Positions 44,626 to 55,005 of a DNA stretch of 64,000 nucleotides are shown here, one piece after another. The notes beneath the pieces are model-generated. The model was given only the letters and a program-made list of their open reading frames with translations. It did not search any database and was not told where the DNA came from. The DNA comes from Castanea sativa (lineage: Eukaryota; Streptophyta; Magnoliopsida; Fagales; Fagaceae): contig NC_134020.1 of the NCBI RefSeq assembly GCF_040712315.1, positions 33,267,751-33,331,750 of the forward strand. The letters are read 5' to 3'. Position numbers and translations under genes: made by a program. Numbering within the stretch: the stretch's first letter is position 1; each line of letters opens with the position of its first letter.

Positions 44626-46440
44626 TTAATAATAATACCTTCGAAGGTTGTTTACATTCCACGGGCGTTGTACAACTTTTTCATCTAGATCAGCTAGTCG
44701 ATATGATCTTATGCCTGCTACAGAAATAATCCGATATGGTCCTTCCCAGTTCAGTCCTAGTTTACCCCAAGCTGGGTTTCTAACAGTACCTACAACTTTT
44801 CTCAGAACCAGATCCCCAGGCGCAAGTGGCCTGAGCTTCACATGGGCATCATACCTTCGTTTAAGCTTCTGTTGATAATAAGCCATTTGGACCATAGCTG
44901 TCTCTCGCCGTTCCTCAACTATATCTAGGCTCTTCTCCAGGAGGCCGTTGTTATTTTCTGGGCTAAAAGTACTCGTCCTTAGTGTGGGGAAACCAGACTC
45001 TAAAGGTATCACTGCCTCGGCCCTATAAGTCATAGAGAATGACGTTTCTCCTATGGATCTACGCGGCGTAGTTCGATACGTCCACAGAACGTGTGGTAGT
45101 TCTTCTACCCATCTGCCCTTCATATCGTCTAGCCTTTTCTTGAGTCCACTAACTATAGTCTTGTTAACGGCCTCAGCTTGCCCATTTCCCTGAGGATAAG
45201 CTGGAGTGGAGTATCTATTTATGATGCCCATGTCACCACAATATTTTCTAAAAGCTCTACTATCAAATTGAACGCCATTGTCCGAAATGAGTGTATGTGA
45301 TACCCCAAATCTAGTGATGATGTTTTTTCAGATGAATTTCTTGGAATCGACGTCCCTAATATTTGCCAAGGGCTCAGCCTCTACCCATTTGGTGAAGTAG
45401 TCGGTCCTCACAAGCAGCCACCTTTTATTTCCTACACCCCTCGAAAATGGTCCTACTATGTCCAATCCCCATAGAGCGAAAGGCCAAGGACTGGAGAGAG
45501 GATTAAGGACTCCTCCAAGCTGATGAATGTTAGGAGCGAACCTCTGGCATTGGTCACACTTTCTTGCATAGTCTTGAGCTTCCCTTTGCATATTGGGCCA
45601 CCAATATCCTTGAGTCAGGGCCCTATGAGCTAGGGACCTTCCCCAAGTATGGCTCCCACAAATTCCCTCATGCAGTTCCTCCAAAAGTGCCTCCGTTGAT
45701 TCGAGGTGTACATATAACAAGTATGGTCCGGAGAAGGATCGTTTGTATAATTTCTGATCCTCGGACAACCAGAAACGCGGTGCCTTTCGACGGATCTTGT
45801 CTGCTTCAGACTTGTCCTTTGGGAGAACATCATTTTTCAGAAAAGATATCACAGGGTCGATCCAACTAGGTCCAAGCCTTATTAAATGGATCCAGGCTGC
45901 ACCAACAGTGGTAAGAGCTGGCTTTAGCAAATCTTCGATAAGGATAATCCAAGGCAAACCTTGAGCCGAGGATGTTGCTAAGGTAGCCAAAGAGTCTACA
46001 TGTGTATCTCCACTTCTAGAAACGTGAGACAAGATAAAGGAATCGAATTTAGATTGTAAACGTTTGACCTGTGTTAAGTATTCTTGCATTCTTAGGTCCC
46101 TAGCCTCCATGGTCCCCGCCACCTGGCCGACCACTAACTGAGAATCCGAGAACATGTGAACTTCCTTTTCGCCCATCCTATGTACCATGTTCATGCCGAC
46201 CAAGACTGCTTCGTACTCGGCCTCATTATTAGTAGCCGAGAACGCCAACCTTAGGGATTTTTCGAAGACAATCCTTTCGGGGGATACCAGGACGAGTCCG
46301 ATGCCAGACCCTCTCTGGTTAGCCGCCCCATCAACGGATACGTTCCAAGTCAAAGGTCTTTCGTTCGTGGTACGTGGCATGTATTTGATGTCAAAGGCTC
46401 CCAAAATAGTTCCCTATTTAGCCACCCTTCCAGAGTAATT
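44626..46440 (-). pseudogene. Element 1 second RNase H and integrase
   Basis: 46404-45328 encodes the second RNase H (VSVDGAANQ, NNEAEYEAVLVG, FSDSQLV), then the integrase zinc region (YWWPNMQ...CDQCQRF) and the first catalytic Asp in WGLDIVGPF. A TGA at 45328-45330 replaces the Trp codon kept in element 2. 45231-44626, same frame, carries the Glu motif (GNGQAEAVNK) and the C-terminal domain ending NVNNLRRYYY. The linker before the second RNase H is about 40 residues shorter than in element 2, suggesting a deletion near 46350. Confidence 0.88.
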
Positions 46441-47832
46441 GGCACTACGCAACACTGACTTGAGAGGCAGTTGGGTCAAAACTACAACGGTGTGGGAATG
46501 GAAATAATGAGGAAGCCTCCGCGTGGCATGAACTACGGCTAGAAGTGCTTTCTCCAAAAGTAGGTAACGCACCTCGGCGTCATTCAGCATTTTGCTAACA
46601 TAGTAGACCGGTCTTTGCACCTGATTGTCGTCCTTTATGAGGACTAGGCTGATCGCATGGACGGCCACTGCCAGATACACAAATAGGACCTCATCTACTT
46701 CAGGCCGAGACATAATAGGTGGCCGGGAAAGATATTCCTTAAGTTTTTGGAAGGCTACAACGCACTCCTCAGACCATTGGAACCCCTTCCACTTATTTAA
46801 CAGTTGGAAGAAAGGCCTGCATTGGTCAGCTGATCGCGAGATGAACCTGCTAAGAGCAGCGATCATTCCGGTTAATTTCTGAACTTCCTTTGGATTCCGA
46901 GGTGGCTGTAAGGTTTGAATGGCTCTGACCTGTGCTAGATTCACCTCTATTCCTCTATGAGTAACCATATAACCCAAGAACTTCCCAGAACTCACACCAA
47001 AAGAACACTTTGAGGCATTAAGACGCAACCTATACTTTCTAAGTACTTGAAAAGTGTCGTCCAAATCTTTCACGTGCACAGATATCGTCTTACTTTTCAC
47101 TATCATGTCATCCATGTATATCTTAATGGTCTTTCCAAGTTGCAATTCAAACATTCTGGTCATCATCCTTTAGTAAGTAGCCCCAGCATTGTTCAACCCG
47201 AACGGCATCACTTTATAGTGATAATTCCCTGTTGGAGTAATAAAGGTAGTTTTCTCCTGATCTTCTGCCGCTAGTGGAATTTGGTGATAACTTTGGAAGG
47301 CATCCAAAAAACTCATCCGAGGATGTCCGACAGTGGCGTCCACTAGCTAGTCGATGCGTGGCATCGGGAACGAGTCCTTTGGGCAGACTTTGTTTAAATC
47401 TGTGAAGTCTACACATACTCACCATTTTCCATTCTTCTTTTTGACCATAACCGTATGCGCCAACCACTCAGGATAAAAAACTTCCTTAATAACCCCAGCC
47501 TTTTTGAGCTTGAGCACCTCCTCTTTAACGGCTTCAGAATTCTTCTTGGAGGAACACCGAGGGGGCTGCCTTCTAGGAGGAGTAGCAGGATTGACGTTCA
47601 AGTGATGACAAATGAAGCTTGGGTCAACACCTAGAGCCTCATAGGGGTCCCAAGCAAAAACATCGATGTTGTTCTTTAGAAACTCCACCAATTCCATCTT
47701 CTCTTGGTGTGGTAAACATACTCCAACCTGGAAGAACCTTTCGGGATCATCCGATAACTCCATCTTCTCCAGGTCTTCGCATATGGCCTCCTCTGCTGTC
47801 ACCACGTCGGGCGCATCCAGAGTCGTTAATTG
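46414..47832 (-). pseudogene. Element 1 reverse transcriptase and first RNase H
   Basis: Same frame as gag-protease after the UAG at 47835. 47805-47419 holds the RT N-terminal region (WDPYEALGVDPSFICHHLNV, VIKEVFYPEWLAHTVMVKKK). 47166-46414 holds YMDDMIVKS (the catalytic YxDD), FLGYMVTHRGI and the connection/first RNase H (YYVSKMLNDAEVRYLLLEKA). Between them are in-frame stops TGA (47419-47421), TAG (47347-47349) and TAA (47170-47172). Element 2 has AGA, CAA and CAA at these places. Confidence 0.88.
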
Positions 47833-47835
47833 CTA
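47827..47835 (-). promoter_or_regulatory. Leaky-stop context UAG-CAA-UUA between protease and RT (element 1)
   Basis: On the minus strand TAG at 47835-47833 is followed by CAATTA. Upstream gag-protease and downstream RT are in the same frame. The UAG-CAR-YYA context is the tobamovirus-type readthrough signal. It is identical in element 2 although the codons just upstream differ completely. Confidence 0.6.
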
Positions 47836-49860
47836 TAAGTCTTTCACAGCCGAGGTCAAGGACTGCGCTTCGGTCTAATGCAGCATTGCGGCCGATATGC
47901 ATTGCCTGGCCATTAATTGGCTGCCGAGAATCTCTTCAATGCACTCCCCCGAAGGGAACTTAACCTTAACATGCAAGGTGGAGGAAACAGCCCCCAGAGC
48001 GTGCAGCCAAGGCCGGGCAGGGATGGCTGTGTATGGGGAATATGCATCGACCACAATAAAATCCACCTCAACCGTCTTCGAGCCAGATTGCACGAGCAAC
48101 CGAATCTGTCCCTTTGGTATGACGGTCTTCCCTTCAAAACTTATTAACGGTGAGTCATAAGGGGTGAGGTCCTCCAATTTCAACTTCAGCCCCTTAAACA
48201 AGTCAGGATACATGATATCCGCGCCGCTGCCTTGATCAATCATCACCCTTTTTACATCATAATTCCCTATCCTTAGAGTAACCACTAGGGCGTCGTCATG
48301 GGGTTGGATGGTTCCAGCCTTATCTTCCTCTGAAAATCCCAAGACAAGCACATTCAAATTCAATCTTTTCGGCTTGGAGCCCCCCTCCTCGGCTTGGGAG
48401 TGCGAAACTGCCATAACCCTGGTGGGACATGAGCCAGCCCTGCCAAGCGCAGCGAAGATAACGTTGATCGTTCCCAAAGGAGGCCGAGATGAATTATTCC
48501 TCTGATTATTCGAGCCAGACTGACTGCCCTGTCCGCTAGGTTGGTACAGGTGCTGCTTTAATTTTTCTTCGCTGACAAGCTGTTCCAAGTGGTTCCAGAG
48601 GGTCCGACAGTTCTCGGTAGTATGACCCACGTCTTGATGGTATTGACAAAAGAGATTCTGATTCCTCCTGGCAGGATCCCCCGCCATCTTACTGGGCCAT
48701 CTGAAGTAGGGTTCCTTACGGACCTTCTCCAGTAGCTGGTGCACCGGTTCTCGGAATACGGTATTAACTGTCTGAGGTGCTGCCGAGCCTGACTGTACGG
48801 AGTAATCTCTCCTCGGCTTGTTGTTGTGATATCTGTCCGACCTGAAATCCATTCTCTCCTGCGGGATAACCTTCGCCTTACCCTTCCCTTGCTGTTGGTC
48901 TTCCTTGACCCTTTTGTATTCGTCAATACAGTCCATGAGGCGATGTACACTCCGTACGGGTTTCTTGGTCAAGGACTTCCTTAAGTCATGATCGGTTGGA
49001 AGGCCTACTTTAAAAGTATTGATTGCCACCTTGTCAAAATCACCGTCTATCTCGTTAAACATCTCCCAATATCTGTCGGAGTACGCTTTCAACATCTCGC
49101 CCTCCTTCATAGCCATAGACAACAGCGAGTCCAACGGTCGAGGAACTCTGCTGCATGTAATAAACCGTGACACGAATGCTCTAGTCAGTTCCTCGAACGA
49201 ACCTACAGACCCAGATTTAAGACCGTTGAACCGTCTCATAGCAACAGGTCCCAAGCTAGAAGGGAAGACTTTGCACATCAGGGTCTCATTGTGAGAATGC
49301 ACTGCCATTCTCTAGTTAAAGTGGCTCACATGTTCCACCGGGTCAGTCCAGTCGTTATAAATGGTAAAGGTGGGCTGGGTGAACCTTCTGGGGAGTCTTC
49401 CATTCTCAATCCTTCGTGAGAATGGTGATTTGGAGAGTTGGTGCAACGCCCGGCTCATAGCATCGTTCCCCAAGCCCCTGGAGGGGAGCTTCCTGTGCCT
49501 ATGACCTGGTGAGCCATTCTCTTCACAAAAGGATGTTTTGCTGGGGGGCGACCATGACCTTGAACTGTAACTACTTCCCTAGGATCTCCCTGAAGAAGAA
49601 CTAGATGAGGATGGCGAATGCCTCCGTCTGACGCGGCGTAGCTTCCTCTTAAGATGATTGATCTCCTTCTGTATGGCTTTGGCACCATCTTCATGGGTGG
49701 TACTGTCTCCTCCACCGTGAGTATGACTCGCTCTAGGATACTCGGTGTGAATGCTACCCTCTCGATCCCTCCGGCGCTCAAGACGCTCGAAAAGATCCTC
49801 AGGTTGCGATCCCTGAGACTCTGCATGGTGTGAGCCTAAGCCTGCAATGGTGCTCCAGTT
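47833..49860 (-). pseudogene. Element 1 gag-protease
   Basis: The main frame 49308-47875 contains the retrotransposon gag domain (FNGLKSGSVGSFEELTRAF, SLLSMAMKEGEMLKAYSDRY), a CCHC-like knuckle of C-X2-H-X4-H-X4-C type (CQYHQDVGHTTENC) and a retroviral-type protease motif M-I-D-Q-G-S in place of D-S/T-G. The N-terminal portion continues upstream in frame through a TAG at 49312-49314 and a Ser-run region near 49600. Another TAG at 47875 precedes the shared UAG at 47835. Confidence 0.85.
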
Positions 49861-49874
49861 CCTTCAACACTAGA

Positions 49875-49892
49875 TCCCCACAGACGGCGCCA
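49875..49892 (-). promoter_or_regulatory. Primer-binding site of element 1
   Basis: Two bases inside the 5' LTR the minus strand reads TGGCGCCGTCTGTGGGGA. It matches the first 9 and last 5 positions of the tRNA-Asp-type PBS (TGGCGCCGTTGCCGGGGA), with three changes between them. Confidence 0.7.
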
Positions 49893-49894
49893 AT

Positions 49895-50648
49895 TGTAAG
49901 TGCACAATTGCGCCTGGACCCAAAAACACACGTGGGCTCAGGCCCAATAAGCCTTAAACAATGAAATTTGTAGAGTGTGGGCTCGCATTCTAGTTTAGTG
50001 ATATTCGAAGCTTGATGAACAGGCTAGAATGTTACAGTATTTGCAAACAACGGACGAATAAGACAAATGAACCTCCTCGGACGTAAGTCGAGGACGATTT
50101 ATTTATTATTTCTCTCTTTTCTTTCAAAGGTTACAATTATTAGTATTTGTCTCTCTCTTTTTCTTTACTCTCTTCATTCCTTAAATACTTCTTCTCCTTC
50201 CCTCCTTATCCACGTGTAAAGCAAATCACCCCATTAGACACCTGTCACATCCACCACCCTCTGGAAGTCTTCAAATGATAGCAAGAAGGCTGACTTCTAC
50301 TATTCAGGGGTCATTTCCCCATTAATGTGGCCAGAGAGGTAGGTGCAAGGTCTTTAATGTGGAGGTAACAGCCTTTTTCTAAGATATTTCTTTCACTCCG
50401 TGGTGTCTAAAGGGTATTTAGATCCCCCTCTTAACCAATAGTTCGTCCAGAACACTGCCTTGATCTTTTTGGCGAATCCCAAGGTCTTCGCGGCTCTTTC
50501 CGAGGAGAGATTCGTCCTTGGACGAATCCTCGGACTCTCGACCTATAGGCCAACCTGCAGCTCTAGAGGCTTTTAGTCTAAAACAAACTAGCACCCATCA
50601 ATAAAGCCCAAGGCCCAAATGCCTACTTAGGTCCTTTTATTCCCCACA
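49895..50648 (-). repeat. 5' LTR of element 1
   Basis: 754 bp, TGTAAGTGCAC to ATTCCCCACA on plus. On the minus strand a TATTTAAGG box near 50180 is a candidate promoter element. Confidence 0.92.
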
Positions 50649-50653
50649 ATATA

Positions 50654-51087
50654 TATAACCTGTAATGGTGAATTGAACTACATATCATTCATATCCTCTT
50701 GTTTGAGTAATAATTTCTTCATTTATTGAGCTACTACCTAGAAGATGAAGTATCATATTAATTATTGACCACTTTTGATATGGTGGTTACTCCACAAGTA
50801 TAAGTGTTTGTGGGATGTGGGGGGCAAGGGTCAAAGTTCAAATCTTCAAGAGGAAGTTTCGCACACATATACACTTAAATTATACTAGAATAAAATTTCT
50901 ATTTTGTATAAAAAAAATAGACAATGAGTACGGTTTGTTACACACATGTACACACTTGTTTTATAACTAAAAACATTTCAAATTTGAAATCGTGGGTTGA
51001 GCCCACATATTTAGTTATAAAACACGTGTCTAGGCATGCGTGTAATAAGATTTGTTTCTTCAAAAAAAAAAAAAAAAGCACTGTATA
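50654..51087. other. Intergenic, no gene seen
   Basis: Right flank of element 1. AT-rich, with a poly(A) run at 51062-51077 that may end a short retroelement remnant. No gene. Confidence 0.5.
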
Positions 51088-52876
51088 GAGCATTAGTATT
51101 GGTGGAGGCATTTTACTAAAATACTAAATTTACCATCAAAATATAACAAAAGTGGGCTGCATCAATGGAGCCAAGCTTATATTTTTTTGCTGGTAAACTA
51201 CGGTGCACAACCAGCTACAATGCACAGCCAACCATAGCTAAGATGGTAAAAAAAATTATTAAAAGATATATTATTTTATTGCGTTAGTGGTGGTGGTTGT
51301 TGTTTATTGTAGTAGATATGATATTTTACTGTGTTATTTATATTATTTTATGAGGAAATTACAATTTTCCCACCTGTGGTTTGTCTGAAAAACACTTTGC
51401 CTACCCATAGTTAAAAATTGACACTTTACCCACCTGAGGTAAGCTCTGTTTGTCTTCAGCTATCCATCTCAGTTAAAAACAAGGGTAAATTTGTATTTTT
51501 GCTAGCCTTTTATATCTCTCTCCTCTTAAAACATAAAAAACTAAAAAATCAAGAGAAAAAAAGATATAAAGGTTAGCTTTTAATTTATAAAATTACAAAT
51601 TTTATGAAGAAATTGGTTAACTCAATAACGCTTTTGAGCTTCTTGAGATATGTATAAACTGTAAAGGTTTGTTGCATTGAGCTAAGGGAAAAGACAAACT
51701 TGGTAGTAGGCTTGGAAGAAGACACACATGAAGTAATCTTACGACTGACCAACCACGGTGAGAATTGCTCTACTCTTTGCATTGTTGAGATGAAGGGAAT
51801 AGGGTGAGAGCTGAGATTTGTTTACACAAGTGGTGCGCCTTCCTCAACCTGAAATCTCTCCAGACATTGAAATACAAAAATTGAAAGAAAAAAAAATTGC
51901 AGAAAAAGAGGAGAAAAAAAAATGTTAGTATTACTTTGCCCTTTAATTTGTCTCTTTTTTTCCCCCTTAAGAGAAAGAGAAAATGAATAATTTTATGAAG
52001 GAATATTTAGAAGATAATAGAATGGAAGTATTCGGTCATAACCATTTCATTCATTTATACTAAACTTTCAACCAAGTGATAGATTGAATATCCATTCAAA
52101 CATCTTTTGTTATTCCATACGGAGATTTTATTTATGTGGAGAAGAATTAATATTTAATGGGGTTTCATTTCAATGAAAGGTGAATGAAAAAAAAGAATGG
52201 ATATTAGGGAGAATGGATAAAAAAAAAAAAATGGAAGTAGGAAGATGTGGGTCCTTGCCAAAACCTAGCTTTTTGGGAGTCATTTGGTAACATTGTTCTA
52301 GTAACGTTGTTTGTACTTTTTTGAAATACGTATGGGTGAAAATGCGTGTAATATTGTTTAAAAACTAAAAACATATTTTTTTCATTAATTGGTTTCTCGA
52401 AGTCCTAACCTTACTAATCATAGTGGCAGAAAATAAATATGTCCTCTGTTCACAAGGAATAAGATTCAAAATTTTCTATTGATGTCTTACTCTGATAATA
52501 AAATGCTATTATTAGGACATTTTAGTTTTTTCCTATAGCTCTTTATTATCAAAGCGGGCATTTAGTTTTTTATGTTTTGAGAGGAGAGAAACATAAAATG
52601 GTAGCAAAAATACAAATTTACTCCTATTTTTAACAGAGTTGGGTAACTAGAGACAAACATAGTTTATCTTAGGTGGGTAAAATGTCAAATTTTAAATTAT
52701 AGATAGGCAAAGTGTTTTTCAAGCAAAATATAGCTGGACAAAGCGTAATTTCCCCTTATTTTATTATGTTGAATGCTTAAATAAAATCACTTATGTTAGG
52801 TATTTTATAAAGTAAGATAATAAAATAGCTAAAATGATTTTTGTGGTGCCTTTTTACACCACTAATGCTGATGGTC
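51088..52876. mobile_element. MITE with a nested Mutator-like element
   Basis: Outer ends 'gagcattagtattggtgg' and, inverted, 'gaccatcagcattagtgg' suggest one element split by the 1.4-kb insertion at 51352-52755. Outer part alone would be about 375 bp. TSD not clear. Confidence 0.5.
51352..52755. mobile_element. Mutator-like non-autonomous element, ~195-bp TIRs
   Basis: 1404 bp flanked by the perfect 9-bp TSD TTATTTTAT (51343-51351 and 52756-52764). Left end GAGGAAATTACAATTTTCCC, right end inverted GGGGAAATTACGCTTTGTCC. TIRs continue to 'gtaaatttgtatttttgcta'. Interior has no transposase; it contains a piece related to the 30249 hAT MITE (52267-52385) and a degenerate SINE-like stretch near 52470-52510. 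Confidence 0.85.
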
Positions 52877-52906
52877 GATAATAAGTTTTAGCTAAAAAAT
52901 AAATAA

Positions 52907-53098
52907 GAGTCTGTTTGGATACTGCTTATTGCTAAAAATTTATAAATAAAAATACTGTAATAAAATAATTTTTAATTGACAAAAATACTATAGCAAAAAC
53001 TTTTCATGTATTTTTAGTCCTTGGCTGGTCCATAAACAGTGCCCTGGACCAGCCAAACGCAAACACAAACACAGAATTATCACAAAACAAACGCACGC
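52907..53098. mobile_element. Harbinger/Tourist-like MITE
   Basis: 192 bp, start GAGTCTGTTTGGATACTGC, end 'aaacgcacgc', flanked by TAA (52904-52906 and 53099-53101). Same family as 472-687. Confidence 0.75.
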
Positions 53099-53101
53099 TA
53101 A

Positions 53102-53739
53102 GAAAGGGACTTGTCTTCACGTCACATTTGTATATGGCAAAATCTCACGTCAGTCATTTTCCTTATCTCCAAAATCAAATCCTCATATTATTATTATTTT
53201 CTAGAATTCAAATCTTCAAACCTACACCTACTACTACTAGTTTCCACAATAATAAAATGCCATCTCTGCCCCTGTATCTCCTGCAAATCACTCAAAGCCA
53301 AAGGTCCATATATATCTGATCCAAAAACTTTCAACATGATAGTAGACCCATGTTGAATGCTAATTTTTTAAGGAAAACAAAAAACTTAATATGTATTTTA
53401 TAAACTTTCAACATGATAGTAGACCCATGATAGTATCTCCTCCTAATTTTTTAGTTTTCTTGAACTTGCGATATTGAATATATATAGGAATTGTGACTTT
53501 TTACCCTAGAAAAAGAAAGATATTTAGACATATTTTTATCATAAAATAATGTGTTTTATATGTACATTACACAGATTTTCTTTTTACAGAAAAAGAGTAT
53601 TTTATTTTTTTACCAATAAGTGGGATAGAGAGGATTCAAACTATTTTTTTTAACCAAAAGCTTTGCATCTCATCATTTCCGTTATACAACCTACTCTCTT
53701 TTACTAGCATAATTAGGGTTCAAATCTCACTTCCCTATA
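53102..53739. other. Intergenic, no gene seen
   Basis: AT-rich. The overlapping short ORFs at 53111-53356 have no recognisable domain. Two copies of 'aactttcaacatgatagtag' (53326 and 53402) form a short direct repeat 76 bp apart. Confidence 0.5.
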
Positions 53740-54499
53740 TGTAAGTGCACAATTGCACCTGGACCCAAGAACAGTTATGGGCTCAGGCCCAATGAGCCTT
53801 AAACAATACGAATTTGTAGAGTGTGGGCTTGAAACCTAGATTAGAAATGGGTGGGAATCGAATAACAAACTAAGGGTGGTAAATAATTGGAAACAACAAG
53901 GAATATTGCAAATTGGCCTCCTCGGACGTAAAGCCAGAGCTGTTCTTATATTATATCTTTCTCCTTGTCTGCTTTCTCTTTCTTCTTTTTTTTAGATTAT
54001 TAAAAGTCCTCCCATTTCTGTTCTAGGTCCCTCCTTAAATACTCCTCTTTTTAATACTTTGTACACGTGCTGCCCCAATTCCTCCCTTAGCCTAGATATT
54101 TCTTTTCTTAGTGCCTTTGAACAGTAACTAGAAGTTTCCCTTCCACTGTTCAAGTGTCACTTCCTCATTAATGCGGCCAGGGTGGTAGGTGCAGGGTCTT
54201 TAATGTGGAGTAGCAGCCTTTATCTTTGACATTTCTTCAACACCGGTGCTTCTGGGGCGTTCTAGGGTTCCCCCCTTTTAACCATTGGCCTTAACTGTGC
54301 CATCCCCTAACCTTTACTATGAAATCCCAAGTTCTTCGGTGCTCATCCGAGGGTAAGTTCACCCTCGGCTGGATCCTCGGATCCTCGGCGCATGGGCCGA
54401 CCCATAGTACTAACAACTTCTAAACCCAGGGTCAGGTCGGCCTTCCTTAACACGGCCCAAAAGGCCCACGTTCCCATCAGGATCTTTTTACCCCCCACA
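53740..54499 (-). repeat. 3' LTR of element 2
   Basis: 760 bp, TGTAAGTGCACAATTGC to TACCCCCCACA on plus, followed by the same 'atagcccctcaaaac' inner flank as element 1. Left 5-bp flank is CTATA. Confidence 0.9.
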
Positions 54500-55005
54500 A
54501 TAGCCCCTCAAAACTCTAATTTTCAACGTCCGAGGAGAAAAATAGGGTTTTGATCCGACGAGAACCTAATCTACTCACTTTGCGTGTAATGGCACGTGTG
54601 GAAATCGTTTCGCGTCCCAGAGTATGCCATTTGGCGGTTTTATTTTGAACAACGCGCGTATTTATTACTGTCAGTTACATTTTGTCCCTCACGTTCAACG
54701 GTGAGATCGACATCCAACGGCCCTCATCACTCCACGAAATTTTAGGCGGGACAAATATAATTTGGAGGCCGCCTTTTAGCACGTCGTGACGCTTCGGGAA
54801 CCTGCGCCTTCATTTAATTCCTCTAGGGGTAATCCCATCAAGACATCAGCCATCATTCCTTACTTGCAGAAAACCGTGGAAACTTGCACTCCTTCAACCT
54901 TGTAAGTTCTTGCTCCTATTCTTAACCTTTTTCTCCCTGATATTTGTCCTCGGCTATCACTACAAACACTATCCTTTTTAGAGCTTAGTCTATCGTTCCT
55001 CTGTA

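Larger units (their letters stand above)
39618..50648 (-). mobile_element. Complete Tat-lineage Ty3/gypsy retrotransposon (element 1)
   Basis: 11,031 bp, minus-strand orientation, flanked by ATATA (39613-39617 and 50649-50653). Order on the minus strand: 5' LTR, PBS, gag-protease, in-frame UAG, RT, RNase H, second RNase H, integrase, 70-bp tandem array, an antisense three-exon gene, polypurine tract, 3' LTR. Dual RNase H plus an antisense ORF between integrase and 3' LTR places it in the Tat lineage near Grande/Retand-type elements (established knowledge of those families). The LTRs are very similar, so insertion is fairly recent, but coding regions carry several nonsense codons. Confidence 0.92.
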
